Shown here piece by piece: positions 24,238 to 34,946 of a stretch of DNA of 64,000 bases. Within the stretch, counting starts at the first letter, position 1. Every line of letters begins with the position of its first letter. The notes under the pieces are model-generated. The model did not search any database. It had not been told where the DNA came from and saw only the letters and a program-made list of their open reading frames with translations. The stretch is taken from contig NZ_LOCQ01000062.1 of NCBI RefSeq assembly GCF_001677885.1, forward strand, positions 124,001 through 188,000, given 5' to 3'. Both the position numbers and the translations under genes were made by a program. The DNA comes from Janthinobacterium psychrotolerans (lineage in GTDB: Bacteria; Pseudomonadota; Gammaproteobacteria; Burkholderiales; Burkholderiaceae_D).

Positions 24238-25308
24238 ATGAAAATTGCTATCCTGCCCGGCGACGGTATCGGCCCTGAAATCGTCGCCCAGGCCGTCAAG
24301 GTCCTGAATGTCCTCGGTGAGTCGTTTGAGCTGGAAACGGCGCCCGTCGGCGGCGCCGGCTATGCGGCCCACGGGCACCCGCTGCCCGAGGGCACGCTGG
24401 CCCTGGCCAAGGCGGCCGATGCGGTGCTGTTCGGCGCCGTCGGCGACTACCAGTACGACAACCTGGAACGCCAGTTCCGCCCCGAACAGGCCATCCTGGG
24501 CCTGCGCAAGAACCTGGGCCTGTTCGCCAACCTGCGTCCGGCGATTCTGTACCCGGAACTGGCGGGCGCGTCGACCCTGAAGCCGGAAGTGGTGTCGGGC
24601 CTCGACATCCTGATCATCCGCGAACTGACCGGCGATATTTATTTCGGCCAGCCGCGCGGCGTGCGCGAATGCCCGGACGGTCCGTTCAAGGGCCAGCGCG
24701 AAGGCTACGACACCATGCGCTATGCGGAAGGCGAAATTCGCCGCATCGCCCACGTCGCCTTCCAGGCCGCGCAAAAGCGCGACAAGCGTCTGACCAGCGT
24801 CGACAAGGCCAATGTGCTCGAAACGTTTCAGTTCTGGAAAGACATCGTCACCGATGTGCACCAGGAATACCCGGACGTCGCGCTCGACCATATGTATGTC
24901 GACAACGCCGCCATGCAGCTGGTGCGGGCGCCGAAGAAATTCGACGTGATGGTCACCGGTAACATGTTCGGCGACATCTTGTCCGACGCGGCCGCCATGC
25001 TGACCGGTTCGATCGGCATGCTGCCGTCCGCTTCGCTCGACGCCAACAACAAGGGCCTGTACGAGCCGTCGCATGGCTCGGCGCCTGATATCGCCGGCAA
25101 GGGCATCGCCAATCCGCTGGCCACCATCTTGTCGGCGGCCATGATGCTGCGCTACTCGCTGAACCGCGCCGAGCAGGCCGAGCGGATCGAGACGGCCGTG
25201 AAAAGCGTGCTGGCGCAGGGCTTGCGCACCGCCGATATCCACGAAGCGGGCACGACACTGGTCGGTACCGAGGCGATGGGCGATGCGGTTGTGAAAGCAC
25301 TGGCGTAA
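24238..25308 (+). CDS. leuB: 3-isopropylmalate dehydrogenase
   Basis: NAD-dependent oxidative decarboxylation of 3-isopropylmalate. 356 aa. Seen: [19 protein letters not shown] at the N-terminus, [30 protein letters not shown] and the metal/NAD motif [14 protein letters not shown], then [19 protein letters not shown]. Eleven bases after leuD. Confidence 0.97.
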   Translation: MKIAILPGDGIGPEIVAQAVKVLNVLGESFELETAPVGGAGYAAHGHPLPEGTLALAKAADAVLFGAVGDYQYDNLERQFRPEQAILGLRKNLGLFANLRPAILYPELAGASTLKPEVVSGLDILIIRELTGDIYFGQPRGVRECPDGPFKGQREGYDTMRYAEGEIRRIAHVAFQAAQKRDKRLTSVDKANVLETFQFWKDIVTDVHQEYPDVALDHMYVDNAAMQLVRAPKKFDVMVTGNMFGDILSDAAAMLTGSIGMLPSASLDANNKGLYEPSHGSAPDIAGKGIANPLATILSAAMMLRYSLNRAEQAERIETAVKSVLAQGLRTADIHEAGTTLVGTEAMGDAVVKALA

Positions 25309-25353
25309 GATATTTCAATGACGGCGCAGGCTGTCTCTTTTGAGGAAATGGTA

Positions 25354-26478
25354 ATGAAATTAGTAGGCTTGGTAGGTTGGCGCGGCATGGTCGGTTCGGT
25401 CCTGATGCAACGCATGCAGGAAGAGGGCGATTTCGCCCATATCGAACCGGTGTTTTTCACCACCTCGAACACGGGCGGCGCGGCGCCGGCGATGGCGAAG
25501 AATGAAACCATTCTGAAGGATGCCAACAGCATCGCCGAACTGTCCAAGTGCGACATCATTATTTCCTGCCAGGGCGGCGACTACACCAGCGCGGTGTTTC
25601 CGCAGCTGCGCGCCGCCGGCTGGGATGGCTACTGGATCGATGCGGCCTCGACCTTGCGCATGGAAAAAGACGCCGTCATCGTGCTCGACCCGGTCAACCT
25701 GCACGTCATCAAGGATGCGCTGGGCAAGGGTGTCAAAAATTATATCGGCGGCAATTGCACCGTCTCGTGCATGATGATGGGCCTGGGCGGCCTGTTCCAG
25801 CACGACCTGATCGACTGGATGAGCTCGATGACCTACCAGGCGGCCTCGGGCGGCGGTGCACAGCATATGCGCGAATTGCTGACGCAGTTTGGCACCATCA
25901 ACAGCTCCGTCAAGGCACTGCTGGAAAATCCGGCCTCGGCGATCCTGGAAATCGACCGCCAGGTGCTGGCCACCCAGCACGGCTATTCGGCTGACGAAAT
26001 CAAGCAGTTCGGCGCGCCGCTGGCCGGCAACCTGATCCCGTGGATCGACAAGGACCTGGGCAATGGCCAGTCGAAGGAAGAGTGGAAGGCCGGCGCGGAA
26101 ACCAACAAGATCCTCGGCCGTGGCGTGGACTTCGGCAGCAAGGAAATTCCAGTGGACGGCCTGTGCGTGCGCATCGGCGCCATGCGCTGCCATTCCCAGG
26201 CGCTGACCATCAAGCTGAAAAAAGACGTGCCGCTCGACGAGATCAACGACATTATCGCCAGCAACAACGAGTGGGTGAAACTGGTGAGTAACACGCGCGA
26301 AGCGTCGGTGCGCGACCTGTCGCCAGCGGCCGTCACGGGCAGCCTGACGATTCCCGTCGGCCGCGTGCGCAAGATGAGCATGGGCGGCGACTACCTGTCG
26401 GCGTTCACCGTCGGCGACCAGTTGCTGTGGGGCGCGGCCGAACCGCTGCGCCGCATGCTGCGCATCTTGCTCGACTGA
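25354..26478 (+). CDS. asd: Aspartate-semialdehyde dehydrogenase
   Basis: Makes aspartate semialdehyde for lysine/diaminopimelate, threonine and methionine. 374 aa. Seen: NADP motif [17 protein letters not shown] and catalytic Cys135 in [12 protein letters not shown], the same position as in E. coli. The start at 25354 is chosen because GAGGAA lies 6 bases upstream and the N-terminus matches the family; the in-frame codons at 25318 and 25348 are less likely. Probably the last gene of the leu transcript, since a strong terminator follows. Confidence 0.96.
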   Translation: MKLVGLVGWRGMVGSVLMQRMQEEGDFAHIEPVFFTTSNTGGAAPAMAKNETILKDANSIAELSKCDIIISCQGGDYTSAVFPQLRAAGWDGYWIDAASTLRMEKDAVIVLDPVNLHVIKDALGKGVKNYIGGNCTVSCMMMGLGGLFQHDLIDWMSSMTYQAASGGGAQHMRELLTQFGTINSSVKALLENPASAILEIDRQVLATQHGYSADEIKQFGAPLAGNLIPWIDKDLGNGQSKEEWKAGAETNKILGRGVDFGSKEIPVDGLCVRIGAMRCHSQALTIKLKKDVPLDEINDIIASNNEWVKLVSNTREASVRDLSPAAVTGSLTIPVGRVRKMSMGGDYLSAFTVGDQLLWGAAEPLRRMLRILLD

Positions 26479-26510
26479 TCCTGCCACACTGAACCGCAGT
26501 TCTTGCAAGA

Positions 26511-26549
26511 ACGCCGGCGCCGCCCACCAGGGCCGCGCCGGCGTTTTTT
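26511..26549 (+). terminator. Terminator after asd
   Basis: Perfect 10-bp stem ACGCCGGCGC / GCGCCGGCGT with a 14-base loop, followed by six T residues. Confidence 0.92.
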
Positions 26550-26642
26550 CGTGCACCCGGTATTTATTTTCTACTTGGTAAGTTTGCATGCTTTATCACT
26601 GGCGTGGAAATTGATAATATTGACATCTGACTGTATCCCAGG

Positions 26643-26665
26643 AAACCGGCGTGCCGGTTTTGCTT
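26643..26665 (+). other. Hairpin in the leader of the 26690 gene
   Basis: AAACCGGC-GT-GCCGGTTT, then TT-G-C-T; a compact stem 10-15 bases before the ribosome site. It could act as a weak terminator/attenuator or an operator. The surrounding 26555-26640 is clearly AT-richer than the neighbourhood. Confidence 0.4.
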
Positions 26666-26689
26666 GCGCTGACTACGGAGATCTCCTGC

Positions 26690-27307
26690 ATGTCGACTCA
26701 TCTGAACTTCATCAACCGCTCCAGCGACACCAATAATTCGCAGATCGTCATCTACCAGAAGAACGTCGCCACCGGCGTCGATGAGCTTGCCGTGGCCTGG
26801 CGCGTGATCCAGAACTGCGGCGTATCGGACAATTATCCATTTACTTTCCCACAGTCGATGGACATCAGTGCGAGCGACAGCTGGGGCAACTACACGCAGC
26901 GCAGGGCGACGCAGCACGGCGAGATGCATCACGTCGTACTGACCGGCTCAGGTGGCATGCTGTTGCCTTGCGGCCCGGCCACCAGCAGCCGCGAAGTGCA
27001 GGTGCGCAATGATTTGAGCAAGGGCGCCATCAACGCCGGCATCTACAAGGATGGCCGGCTGCTGGCCCTGAAGTCGAATATTGCGCCGGGCCAGAAGGCC
27101 GTGTTCGAGTTCAAGCCGACCATCTGGATCGGCGCGGTGTCGCAGGCCGTGCCGGGCGCCGTGATGAACTCGGCCATCCTGTCCGACGTCAACACCGAAC
27201 TGTCGCTGCTGGGCATTGCCAGCGCCGACATCGTCATGACCGGCGGCGGCTGCGGCAGTAACCCGCCGCCATTCTCGTTCACGCTGGAAAACGTTGTGAT
27301 GGCTTGA
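26690..27307 (+). CDS. Unrecognised protein between asd and fimV
   Basis: A 205-aa protein of unknown function. It starts MSTHLNFINRSSDTNNSQIV with GGAG 9 bases upstream; the in-frame codon at 26651 falls in a leader hairpin. No signal peptide or membrane helix. Composition is rich in Asn, Ser, Thr, Gly and Val, with a pattern that fits a beta-sandwich (inference). Three Cys occur (QNCG, LPCGP, GGCGSNPPP). It is bounded by the asd terminator and an AT-rich leader, and it interrupts an otherwise conserved biosynthetic gene order, so it may be a lineage-specific insertion. Confidence 0.75.
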   Translation: MSTHLNFINRSSDTNNSQIVIYQKNVATGVDELAVAWRVIQNCGVSDNYPFTFPQSMDISASDSWGNYTQRRATQHGEMHHVVLTGSGGMLLPCGPATSSREVQVRNDLSKGAINAGIYKDGRLLALKSNIAPGQKAVFEFKPTIWIGAVSQAVPGAVMNSAILSDVNTELSLLGIASADIVMTGGGCGSNPPPFSFTLENVVMA

Positions 27308-27480
27308 GCGATCCGCGAGGCGTGCCGTGCCAACGCCAGTAACTTGCTGCCAGACGCCGTCTTCCCGTTGCCGGCACGCAGGCGCTCTGGCGCAAGCAAG
27401 CCGCGTTATACAGGAGGAAAGCTTGCACAGCTTGATACATGATGATATGTTGGTACATCTGGAAAAGTAACTGTTTTCCC

Positions 27481-30090
27481 ATGTCAACCAAGATGCCGCC
27501 AATTATGCCTGTACACCCTCGTCCCCGAGTCGCCTCCCTCGCCATCAAAACACTGAGCAGCGTTGTCGCCAGCGCGGTGTTATTGTCACCGGCGGCGCAA
27601 GCGGCCGAGCTGGGCAAGATTACCGTGTTGTCCGCCGTCGGCCAGCCGCTGCGCGCGGAAGTCGAACTGACCGCCGTCAAACCGGGCGAAACAGCGGCCC
27701 TGCTGGCCAAGCTGGCGCCGCCCGAAGCGTACCGCCGGGCGGTGGTCGACTTCAATCCCGCCCTGAGCAACCTGACGTTTGCCATTGAAACACGTACCGG
27801 CACGCCCTATATCCGCATCAGCTCGGCGCAGCCATTGACCGAACCGCTGGTCAACCTGCTGGTCGAGCTGAGCGGCAAGGGCGGCGTACAGACCCGGGAA
27901 TACGCTTTCGTGCTCGATACCCCGGAAGCGCGCCAGACGCGCGGCGCGCAAGTGGCCGCGCCGGTGCAGCCAGGCAAGGGGCAGGGTAGCGGCGCCGCGC
28001 CCGCTGCCGAGGGCAAAAAGACGCCCGATTACCGCGTCAAGCGTGGCGATACCCTGAGCCGTATCGCCAGCGAACTCAAACCGTCGGGCGTCTCGCTCGA
28101 CATGATGCTCGTTGCCCTGTACCGCGCCAATCCCGACGCCTTCCAGGGGCAGAACATGAACCGCATGCAGGCCGGGCGCATCCTGGCCGTGCCGTCTGGC
28201 GACACCGTGCGTGCGCTCGATGGCGCCGAGGCGAAGGGCGTGGTGACGGCGCACGCCATCGATTTCGACGCCTACCGCAACAAGCTGGCCGGGCAGGTAG
28301 CGCAAAGCAAGCCGGCGCGCGCGGCGCAAGCGACGCAAAGCACGGGCGGCAAGATCGGTGCGACGAAGGTCGAGGAAAAACCGACCGCCGTCAGCGAAGC
28401 GCAGGACAAGCTGAAACTGTCGAAGGCCGAGCCGGCAGCCAGGGCGGCCGGCAAGAGCGCCGTTGCCAGCGAGGAAGAAAAGATCGCCAAGGCCAAACAG
28501 GTGGACGAAGCGGCCTCGCGCGTGAAAGAGCTGGAAAAGAACGTCAGCGACCTGGAACAGTTGATGGCCGTGAAGAACAAGGCCATGGCCGACAAGAGCG
28601 CGCCGTCGCCCGCCAAGCCTGATGAAGTGGCGGCCAGTGCGCCAGCGGCCACGCCACAACCGCCGGTGCCCAAGGCCAAGCCGGTGCCGCTGTCCAAGAA
28701 GCCGTCGCCGCTGGAGCCGAGCTTTGCCGACAAGATCAGCGAACACATGGGCGCCATCGGCATTGCCCTGGCCGCCCTGTTTGCGGCCGCCGCCGCGCTG
28801 GTGATCGCGCGGCGCAAGAAAGACACGCCGCCACCACACGACTATATTGCACCGGTGCTGCCGCCTGACGAGCCCGGGCCCGCCGATACCGGAACCGGGA
28901 CCGGGACCGGGACCGGTTCCGGTTCCGGTTCCGGCAAGCCACACGAGCCGGCGCCGGAAGACCAGCAGTCCGAAGCGAGCAACCATCTGTTCGGTGCCGG
29001 CGCTGGCATCGGCGCCGCCGCCGGCGTGACGGCGGTGGCGGCCAGCACGGTGCTGGCGGCCAATGAGGTCGATCCGGTGGCCGAAGCCGATGTGTATATC
29101 GCCTATGGCCGCGATGGCCAGGCCGAAGACATCCTCAAGGAAGCCCTGCGCGCCAACCCGGAGCGCCATGCGGCGCGCCTGAAGCTGCTGGAAATCTATT
29201 CGGCACGCAAGGACGTGGCGGCCTTCGAAGACCAGGCCAGTGAGCTGTACAGCCAGACCCGTGGCCTCGGCGACGAATGGCCGCAAGCGGCCGCCATGGG
29301 CGCCGCGCTCGATCCGGCCAACCCGCTGTATGGCGACGCCGATGTCGACGCCGTCGTCAGCCTGAGCAAGGAGCCCGAAGCGCCGCTGCATGGCCAGAGC
29401 GTCGACTTGCCGCTCAACCAGAGCGCTTTCGACATCGATCTGCCACCGGCCGGGCCTGAGCCAGCGCCAGCTGCCGCCGCCACTGCCGTAGCGGCGCGCG
29501 ATGAGCGCCATCCGCTCGACTTCGACCTCGACAGCCTCGACTTCGAACCCGTGTCAACCAGCGACCCGATCGTCATGCCACCGGCCGCGGCGCCAGCGGC
29601 GCGGGCGGACGGCAAGGACGACGGGCAATACGACGCCAGCATGGACTTCGGCCTGGACCTGGAGCCGCCTGCCGGCCCCGCCAACGGCCTGGGCCCTGGC
29701 CTGACGCCGCTGCCCGATCCATTGAACAATGTCGATCTCGACGATTTCGACCTGGAAACGCCGGAGACGCCAGCCACCCCGGCCAGGCCCGTGACGCCAC
29801 CGGCGGCAGCCGTGCCAGCCGAGACGCCACCGGCGCCGCAGGAATTCGACCTGACCGGTATCGACCTGGACCTGGACGAGGGCAAGCCGGCCAATCCGGC
29901 GCTCAATGCGGGCGTGGACGATCCGCTGTCAGCCATCCATATGGAAATGGATACCAAGCTCGATCTGGCGATTGCCTATCAGGAAATCGGCGACAAGGAA
30001 GGCGCGCGCGAGCTGATCGATGAAGTGATCAAGGGCGGCAGTGAAGCGCAGGTGGCAAAAGCCAACACGATGAAGGCTTTGCTGAGTTAA
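27481..30090 (+). CDS. fimV: FimV-family pilus/polarity protein
   Basis: An inner-membrane peptidoglycan-binding protein linked to type IV pili and cell-pole organisation. About 869 aa: signal peptide ending AAQA-AELGK, a conserved FimV N-domain (ITVLSAVGQPLRAEVEL), a LysM domain at about 180-240 (YRVKRGDTLSRIASELK), coiled coil, one membrane helix (about 421-445), a Gly-Thr/Gly-Ser hexanucleotide repeat, a TPR-like segment, acidic linkers and the C-terminal FimV domain (DTKLDLAIAYQEIGDKEGA). Starts at 27439, 27481, 27493 or 27505 are possible; none has a good ribosome site, so the exact start is uncertain. Confidence 0.9.
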   Translation: MSTKMPPIMPVHPRPRVASLAIKTLSSVVASAVLLSPAAQAAELGKITVLSAVGQPLRAEVELTAVKPGETAALLAKLAPPEAYRRAVVDFNPALSNLTFAIETRTGTPYIRISSAQPLTEPLVNLLVELSGKGGVQTREYAFVLDTPEARQTRGAQVAAPVQPGKGQGSGAAPAAEGKKTPDYRVKRGDTLSRIASELKPSGVSLDMMLVALYRANPDAFQGQNMNRMQAGRILAVPSGDTVRALDGAEAKGVVTAHAIDFDAYRNKLAGQVAQSKPARAAQATQSTGGKIGATKVEEKPTAVSEAQDKLKLSKAEPAARAAGKSAVASEEEKIAKAKQVDEAASRVKELEKNVSDLEQLMAVKNKAMADKSAPSPAKPDEVAASAPAATPQPPVPKAKPVPLSKKPSPLEPSFADKISEHMGAIGIALAALFAAAAALVIARRKKDTPPPHDYIAPVLPPDEPGPADTGTGTGTGTGSGSGSGKPHEPAPEDQQSEASNHLFGAGAGIGAAAGVTAVAASTVLAANEVDPVAEADVYIAYGRDGQAEDILKEALRANPERHAARLKLLEIYSARKDVAAFEDQASELYSQTRGLGDEWPQAAAMGAALDPANPLYGDADVDAVVSLSKEPEAPLHGQSVDLPLNQSAFDIDLPPAGPEPAPAAAATAVAARDERHPLDFDLDSLDFEPVSTSDPIVMPPAAAPAARADGKDDGQYDASMDFGLDLEPPAGPANGLGPGLTPLPDPLNNVDLDDFDLETPETPATPARPVTPPAAAVPAETPPAPQEFDLTGIDLDLDEGKPANPALNAGVDDPLSAIHMEMDTKLDLAIAYQEIGDKEGARELIDEVIKGGSEAQVAKANTMKALLS
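28891..28935 (+). repeat. In-frame hexanucleotide repeats in fimV
   Basis: Tandem GGGACC units change to GGTTCC units and encode alternating Gly-Thr then Gly-Ser (15 residues) just after the membrane segment. The two halves are partly complementary and can fold back. Six-base steps keep the frame, so the copy number could vary. Confidence 0.8.
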
Positions 30091-30115
30091 TCTTGCACGC
30101 CGGTATAATGCGGCA

Positions 30116-30946
30116 ATGCAAAATACTACTGAAGCAACGCCATTCAAGCGCATCGTCCTGGGCCTGCAATACGACGGGCTGGCCTGGCATGGCTACCAGA
30201 AGCAGGAAAGCGGCCTGACGGTGCAGGACCAGCTGGAAAACGCGCTGGAGAAATTTGCCCGCGTGCGCCTGGCCACCACCTGCGCCGGCCGTACCGATAC
30301 CGGCGTGCATGCGCTGGAACAGGTGGTGCATTTCGATACCGGCTTGAGCCGCGATATCCATTCCTGGGTGCGCGGCGTCAACGCCTTCCTGCCCGCCTCG
30401 ATCGCGGTGCGCTGGGCCACGGAACTGGCGGGCGACCCGACGGTCAATGATTTCTTTCACGCCCGCTTCAGCGCCCGCGCGCGCACCTACCACTATGTGC
30501 TGTACAACAACCCGACCCGTTCGCCGCTGGTCGAAGGGCGCGCCGGCTTCTTTTTCCGGCCGCTCGACGTCGAACTGATGCGCCAGGCCGTGCAGCCACT
30601 GCTCGGCTGGCACGATTTCACGGCCTTTCGCGCGGCGCAGTGCCAGGCCAAGTCGCCCGTCAAGCTGATGCACGACATCCGCATCGAACGGCGTGGCGAC
30701 ATGGTGATCTTTACCATTACCGCCAATGCCTTCCTGCATCATATGGTGCGCAACCTGGTCGGCTCGCTGGTGTATATCGGCAGCGGCCGCGAAGCGCCGG
30801 AATGGCTGGGGCAGTTGTTGGAAACCAAAGACCGCCATGCGGCCGCGCCCACCTTCATGCCGGACGGCCTGTACCTGGCGAAAATCGATTACGACCCGCA
30901 ATGGGGCTTGCCGCAGGACGCCAGCAGCGCCTTGCCCTGGTTTTAA
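30116..30946 (+). CDS. truA: tRNA pseudouridine(38-40) synthase
   Basis: Isomerises uridines 38-40 of the tRNA anticodon arm. 276 aa. Seen: GLQYDGLAWHGYQKQ, catalytic Asp61 in CAGRTDTGVHAL, and FHARFSARARTYHYVLYN. It lies 25 bp after fimV and 14 bp before trpF, in the common Burkholderiales order. Confidence 0.96.
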   Translation: MQNTTEATPFKRIVLGLQYDGLAWHGYQKQESGLTVQDQLENALEKFARVRLATTCAGRTDTGVHALEQVVHFDTGLSRDIHSWVRGVNAFLPASIAVRWATELAGDPTVNDFFHARFSARARTYHYVLYNNPTRSPLVEGRAGFFFRPLDVELMRQAVQPLLGWHDFTAFRAAQCQAKSPVKLMHDIRIERRGDMVIFTITANAFLHHMVRNLVGSLVYIGSGREAPEWLGQLLETKDRHAAAPTFMPDGLYLAKIDYDPQWGLPQDASSALPWF

Positions 30947-30960
30947 CGGAGGAAACACCG

Positions 30961-31641
30961 ATGCCACGCACCCGTATCAAGATCTGCGGCCTGACCCGCG
31001 CCGAAGACGTCCAGACAGTGGTTGCGGCCGGCGCCGATGCGATCGGCTTCGTGTTTTATGCCAAAAGTCCGCGCTACGTCACGCCCGAACAGGCGGCCGG
31101 CCTGGTCGCCGCCATGCCGCCCTATGTGAGCGCGGTGGGGCTGTTCGTCAACGCCAGCGTGGAGGAAGTGCGCGCGATCGCCGCCGTGGCGCCCTTGTCG
31201 CTGCTGCAGTTTCACGGCGACGAGACGCCCGGGCACAGCGCGGCCATTGCCAGCGCCGTCAATACGCCGTTCGTGCAGGTGTTCCGGGTCAAGCCTGACA
31301 CAAGCGCGGAAGATTTGCTAGAATACGAGCAGCGCTATCGCGCCGCCAGTCCCTTGTTTTCGGGCCTCTTGCTCGATACCTATGTGGACGCCTACGGCGG
31401 TGCAGGAAAGGTATTTGATTGGTCTCTCGTTCCAGAAGAACTCGCGCCTCGGGTCGTTTTGAGTGGTGGCTTGAGCGTACACAACGCGACTGACGCAGTG
31501 GTGCGCGTGCGCCCTTACGCCGTCGACATCAGCAGTGGTGTCGAAGCGTCCAAGGGCATCAAGGACGCGTCCCGCATCCGTGCGTTTGTCGCCGCGGTGC
31601 AGGATGCCGATGCCATCATTGCCAGAGGAACTACCCCATGA
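30961..31641 (+). CDS. trpF: Phosphoribosylanthranilate isomerase
   Basis: Amadori rearrangement in tryptophan synthesis; a 226-aa TIM barrel. Seen: [13 protein letters not shown] with the catalytic Cys, [18 protein letters not shown] with the catalytic Asp, and the phosphate site [20 protein letters not shown] lies 7 bases before the ATG. Its stop overlaps the trpB start (ATGA), indicating coupled translation. Confidence 0.96.
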   Translation: MPRTRIKICGLTRAEDVQTVVAAGADAIGFVFYAKSPRYVTPEQAAGLVAAMPPYVSAVGLFVNASVEEVRAIAAVAPLSLLQFHGDETPGHSAAIASAVNTPFVQVFRVKPDTSAEDLLEYEQRYRAASPLFSGLLLDTYVDAYGGAGKVFDWSLVPEELAPRVVLSGGLSVHNATDAVVRVRPYAVDISSGVEASKGIKDASRIRAFVAAVQDADAIIARGTTP

Positions 31642-32882
31642 AACCATTCAACACCAGCGGCGCCGCCGCCTTGTTCCACGCCGCCGATTATCCTTTTCCT
31701 GACGCCCGCGGCCACTTCGGCCCCTATGGCGGCGCCTTCGTTGCCGAAACGCTCACGCATGCGCTGGCCGAACTGAAGGACGCGTATGCGCGCTACAGTG
31801 CCGACCCGGAATTTCTCGAAGAATTCCGCTATGAGCTGAAACATTTCGTTGGCCGTCCTTCGCCGATCTACCACGCCAGGCGCTGGTCCGAGCTGGCCGG
31901 CGGCGCGCAGATCTATTTCAAGCGCGAAGACCTGAACCACACGGGCGCGCACAAGATCAACAACGTGATCGGCCAGGCCCTGCTGGCCAGGCGCATGGGC
32001 AAGCCGCGCATCATCGCCGAAACCGGCGCCGGCCAGCATGGCGTGGCCACCGCCACCATCTGCGCGCGCTTCGGTCTCGAATGCGTGGTCTACATGGGCA
32101 GCGAGGACGTCAAGCGCCAGGCGCAGAACGTCTACCGCATGAAATTGCTGGGCGCCACCGTCGTACCTGTCGAGTCCGGCTCCAAGACCCTCAAGGATGC
32201 GCTCAATGAGGCCATGCGCGACTGGGTCACGAATATCGAAAACACCTTCTACATTATCGGCACCGTGGCCGGCCCGCACCCGTATCCGATGATGGTGCGC
32301 GACTTCCAGTCCGTGATCGGCGAGGAATGCCTGGTGCAGATGCCGGAAATGACGGGCCGCCAGCCCGACTACGTGCTGGCCTGCATCGGCGGCGGTTCGA
32401 ACGCCATGGGCATTTTTTATCCGTATGTCGACCAGAAGGAGGTGCAGCTGATCGGCGTGGAAGCGGCCGGCGAAGGCCTGGACACGGGCAAGCACTCGGC
32501 CTCGCTGACGGCCGGCTTTCCGGGCGTGCTGCATGGCAACCGCACCTATCTGCTGCAGGATGCCAACGGCCAGATCATCGAGACCCATTCCGTCTCTGCC
32601 GGCCTCGATTATCCGGGCGTCGGTCCCGAACACTCGTGGTTGAAAGACTCGGGCCGCGCGCAATACGTCTCGATCACCGACGACGAAGCGCTGCAGGCTT
32701 TCCACGACTGCTGCCATATCGAAGGCATTATCCCGGCGCTGGAATCGGCGCACGCGCTGGCCTATGCGGCCAAGCTGGCGGCAACCTTGCCCAAGGATAA
32801 AATTGTACTGGCCAACCTGTCGGGCCGCGGCGACAAGGACATGCATACGGTGGCCGAGCGCATGGGCTTGAATTTCAGTTAA
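31638..32882 (+). CDS. trpB: Tryptophan synthase beta chain
   Basis: PLP enzyme that joins indole and serine. 414 aa. The PLP lysine is Lys106 in [20 protein letters not shown] and the phosphate loop GGGSNAMG are present. It overlaps trpF by 4 bases. A palindromic repeat and 75 bp separate it from trpA, so strict beta/alpha translational coupling is absent. Confidence 0.97.
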   Translation: MKPFNTSGAAALFHAADYPFPDARGHFGPYGGAFVAETLTHALAELKDAYARYSADPEFLEEFRYELKHFVGRPSPIYHARRWSELAGGAQIYFKREDLNHTGAHKINNVIGQALLARRMGKPRIIAETGAGQHGVATATICARFGLECVVYMGSEDVKRQAQNVYRMKLLGATVVPVESGSKTLKDALNEAMRDWVTNIENTFYIIGTVAGPHPYPMMVRDFQSVIGEECLVQMPEMTGRQPDYVLACIGGGSNAMGIFYPYVDQKEVQLIGVEAAGEGLDTGKHSASLTAGFPGVLHGNRTYLLQDANGQIIETHSVSAGLDYPGVGPEHSWLKDSGRAQYVSITDDEALQAFHDCCHIEGIIPALESAHALAYAAKLAATLPKDKIVLANLSGRGDKDMHTVAERMGLNFS

Positions 32883-32898
32883 GCCCCGTATTGTGTAG

Positions 32899-32928
32899 GT
32901 CGGGTTAGGCCGCAGGCCGTAACCCGAC
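32899..32928. repeat. REP-like palindrome between trpB and trpA
   Basis: GTCGGGTTA ... TAACCCGAC, 9-bp arms with an inner GCC/GGC pairing and one mismatch. It matches a type of dispersed intergenic palindrome (GTCGGGTTA-core) common in proteobacterial genomes. Confidence 0.7.
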
Positions 32929-32957
32929 GTCTCCCACCGACCAGACGAAAGAACCCC

Positions 32958-33755
32958 ATGTCCCGTATCGCCACCACCTTCACCAATTTAAAATCCAGTA
33001 ACAAAACCGCCCTGGTCACCTTTATCACCGCCGGCGATCCCGGCCCCGACGCCACCGTGCCGCTGATGCACGCGCTGGTCGCAGGCGGCGCCGACGTGCT
33101 CGAACTGGGTGTGCCGTTTTCCGATCCGATGGCCGAAGGCCCGGTGATCCAGCGCGCCTGCGAGCGCGCGCTGGCCTTCAACGTCGGCATCCACGATGTA
33201 TTTGACTACGTGCGCCAGTTCCGTTTGACCAACCAGCACACGCCGGTGGTGCTGATGGGCTACGCCAACCCGATCGAGCGCATCGGCAGCGCGGCCTTTA
33301 TTGCCGCCTCGAAGGAAGCGGGCGCCGATGGCGCCATCGTGGTCGATTATCCGCCGGAAGAGTGCGAAGAATTCGCCGCCGCCATGCGCGCCGGCGGCCT
33401 GGACCTGATCTTCCTGCTGGCGCCGACCTCGACTGAAGAGCGCATCGCGCAAGTGGCCAAGGTCGGTGGCGGCTTCAGCTATTACGTGTCGCTGAAAGGC
33501 GTGACCGGCGCCGGCAATATTGATACGGCGCAAGTTGCCGAGCGCCTGGCCGCCATCCGCCAGCACGTGAAACTGCCGATCGGCGTCGGTTTCGGCATCC
33601 GCGACGCCGCCACCGCGCGCGCCGTGGCCGAAGTGGCCGACGCCGTGGTGATCGGCAGCCGCATTATCCAGGAGATCGAAAATGCGCCTGCCGGCGGCGA
33701 AGCCGAGGCCGTGCGCAGCTTTACGGCAGGCATCCGCGCCGCGCTCGACGCCTGA
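32958..33755 (+). CDS. trpA: Tryptophan synthase alpha chain
   Basis: Cleaves indole-3-glycerol phosphate and channels indole to TrpB. A 265-aa TIM barrel. Catalytic Glu49 is in [11 protein letters not shown]. The position equal to E. coli Asp60 is Glu here (MAEGPVIQ, codon 33135-33137). Other family motifs: [36 protein letters not shown] and GVGFGIRDA. Confidence 0.96.
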   Translation: MSRIATTFTNLKSSNKTALVTFITAGDPGPDATVPLMHALVAGGADVLELGVPFSDPMAEGPVIQRACERALAFNVGIHDVFDYVRQFRLTNQHTPVVLMGYANPIERIGSAAFIAASKEAGADGAIVVDYPPEECEEFAAAMRAGGLDLIFLLAPTSTEERIAQVAKVGGGFSYYVSLKGVTGAGNIDTAQVAERLAAIRQHVKLPIGVGFGIRDAATARAVAEVADAVVIGSRIIQEIENAPAGGEAEAVRSFTAGIRAALDA

Positions 33756-33967
33756 CGCTATTGCAATTGCGGCAAGCATGGCAAGGCGGCAAAGTTCGAC
33801 AGCCCGGCGATAAACGGCTACACTTCGGCCACTGAATTGGCTGATATTGTGCATTAGATAAAACAGGGGCCGCCGCAAGACGCGGCTGCCTCATCATCGT
33901 TCGCCGGGGGCGTCCATCGACGCACCGACACGACATTCTTGCCCGACAAGGGTACCAGGAGAAAAAT

Positions 33968-34840
<873 letters not shown>

Positions 34841-34860
34841 TCGCCAACCCCGTAAATGCC

Positions 34861-34887
34861 GGGGTCAGTCCCAACGGGACTGACCCC
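34861..34887. repeat. Perfect palindromic repeat between accD and folC
   Basis: GGGGTCAGTCCC-AAC-GGGACTGACCCC: 12-bp arms, three-base loop, no mismatch. No T-tract follows, so it looks more like a dispersed palindromic element than a terminator. Confidence 0.75.
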
Positions 34888-34946
34888 GATGTTGTTTCGG
34901 CTTACCTGTTTTTCCCGCTTCGCGCAATCTAATCAAGAAGTCTCCC

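Noticed and set aside
27423..27470. 15-codon ORF after AGGAGG upstream of fimV
   Set aside because: Good ribosome-site spacing but TTG start, no distinctive codons and no overlap with fimV; too little to call a leader peptide.
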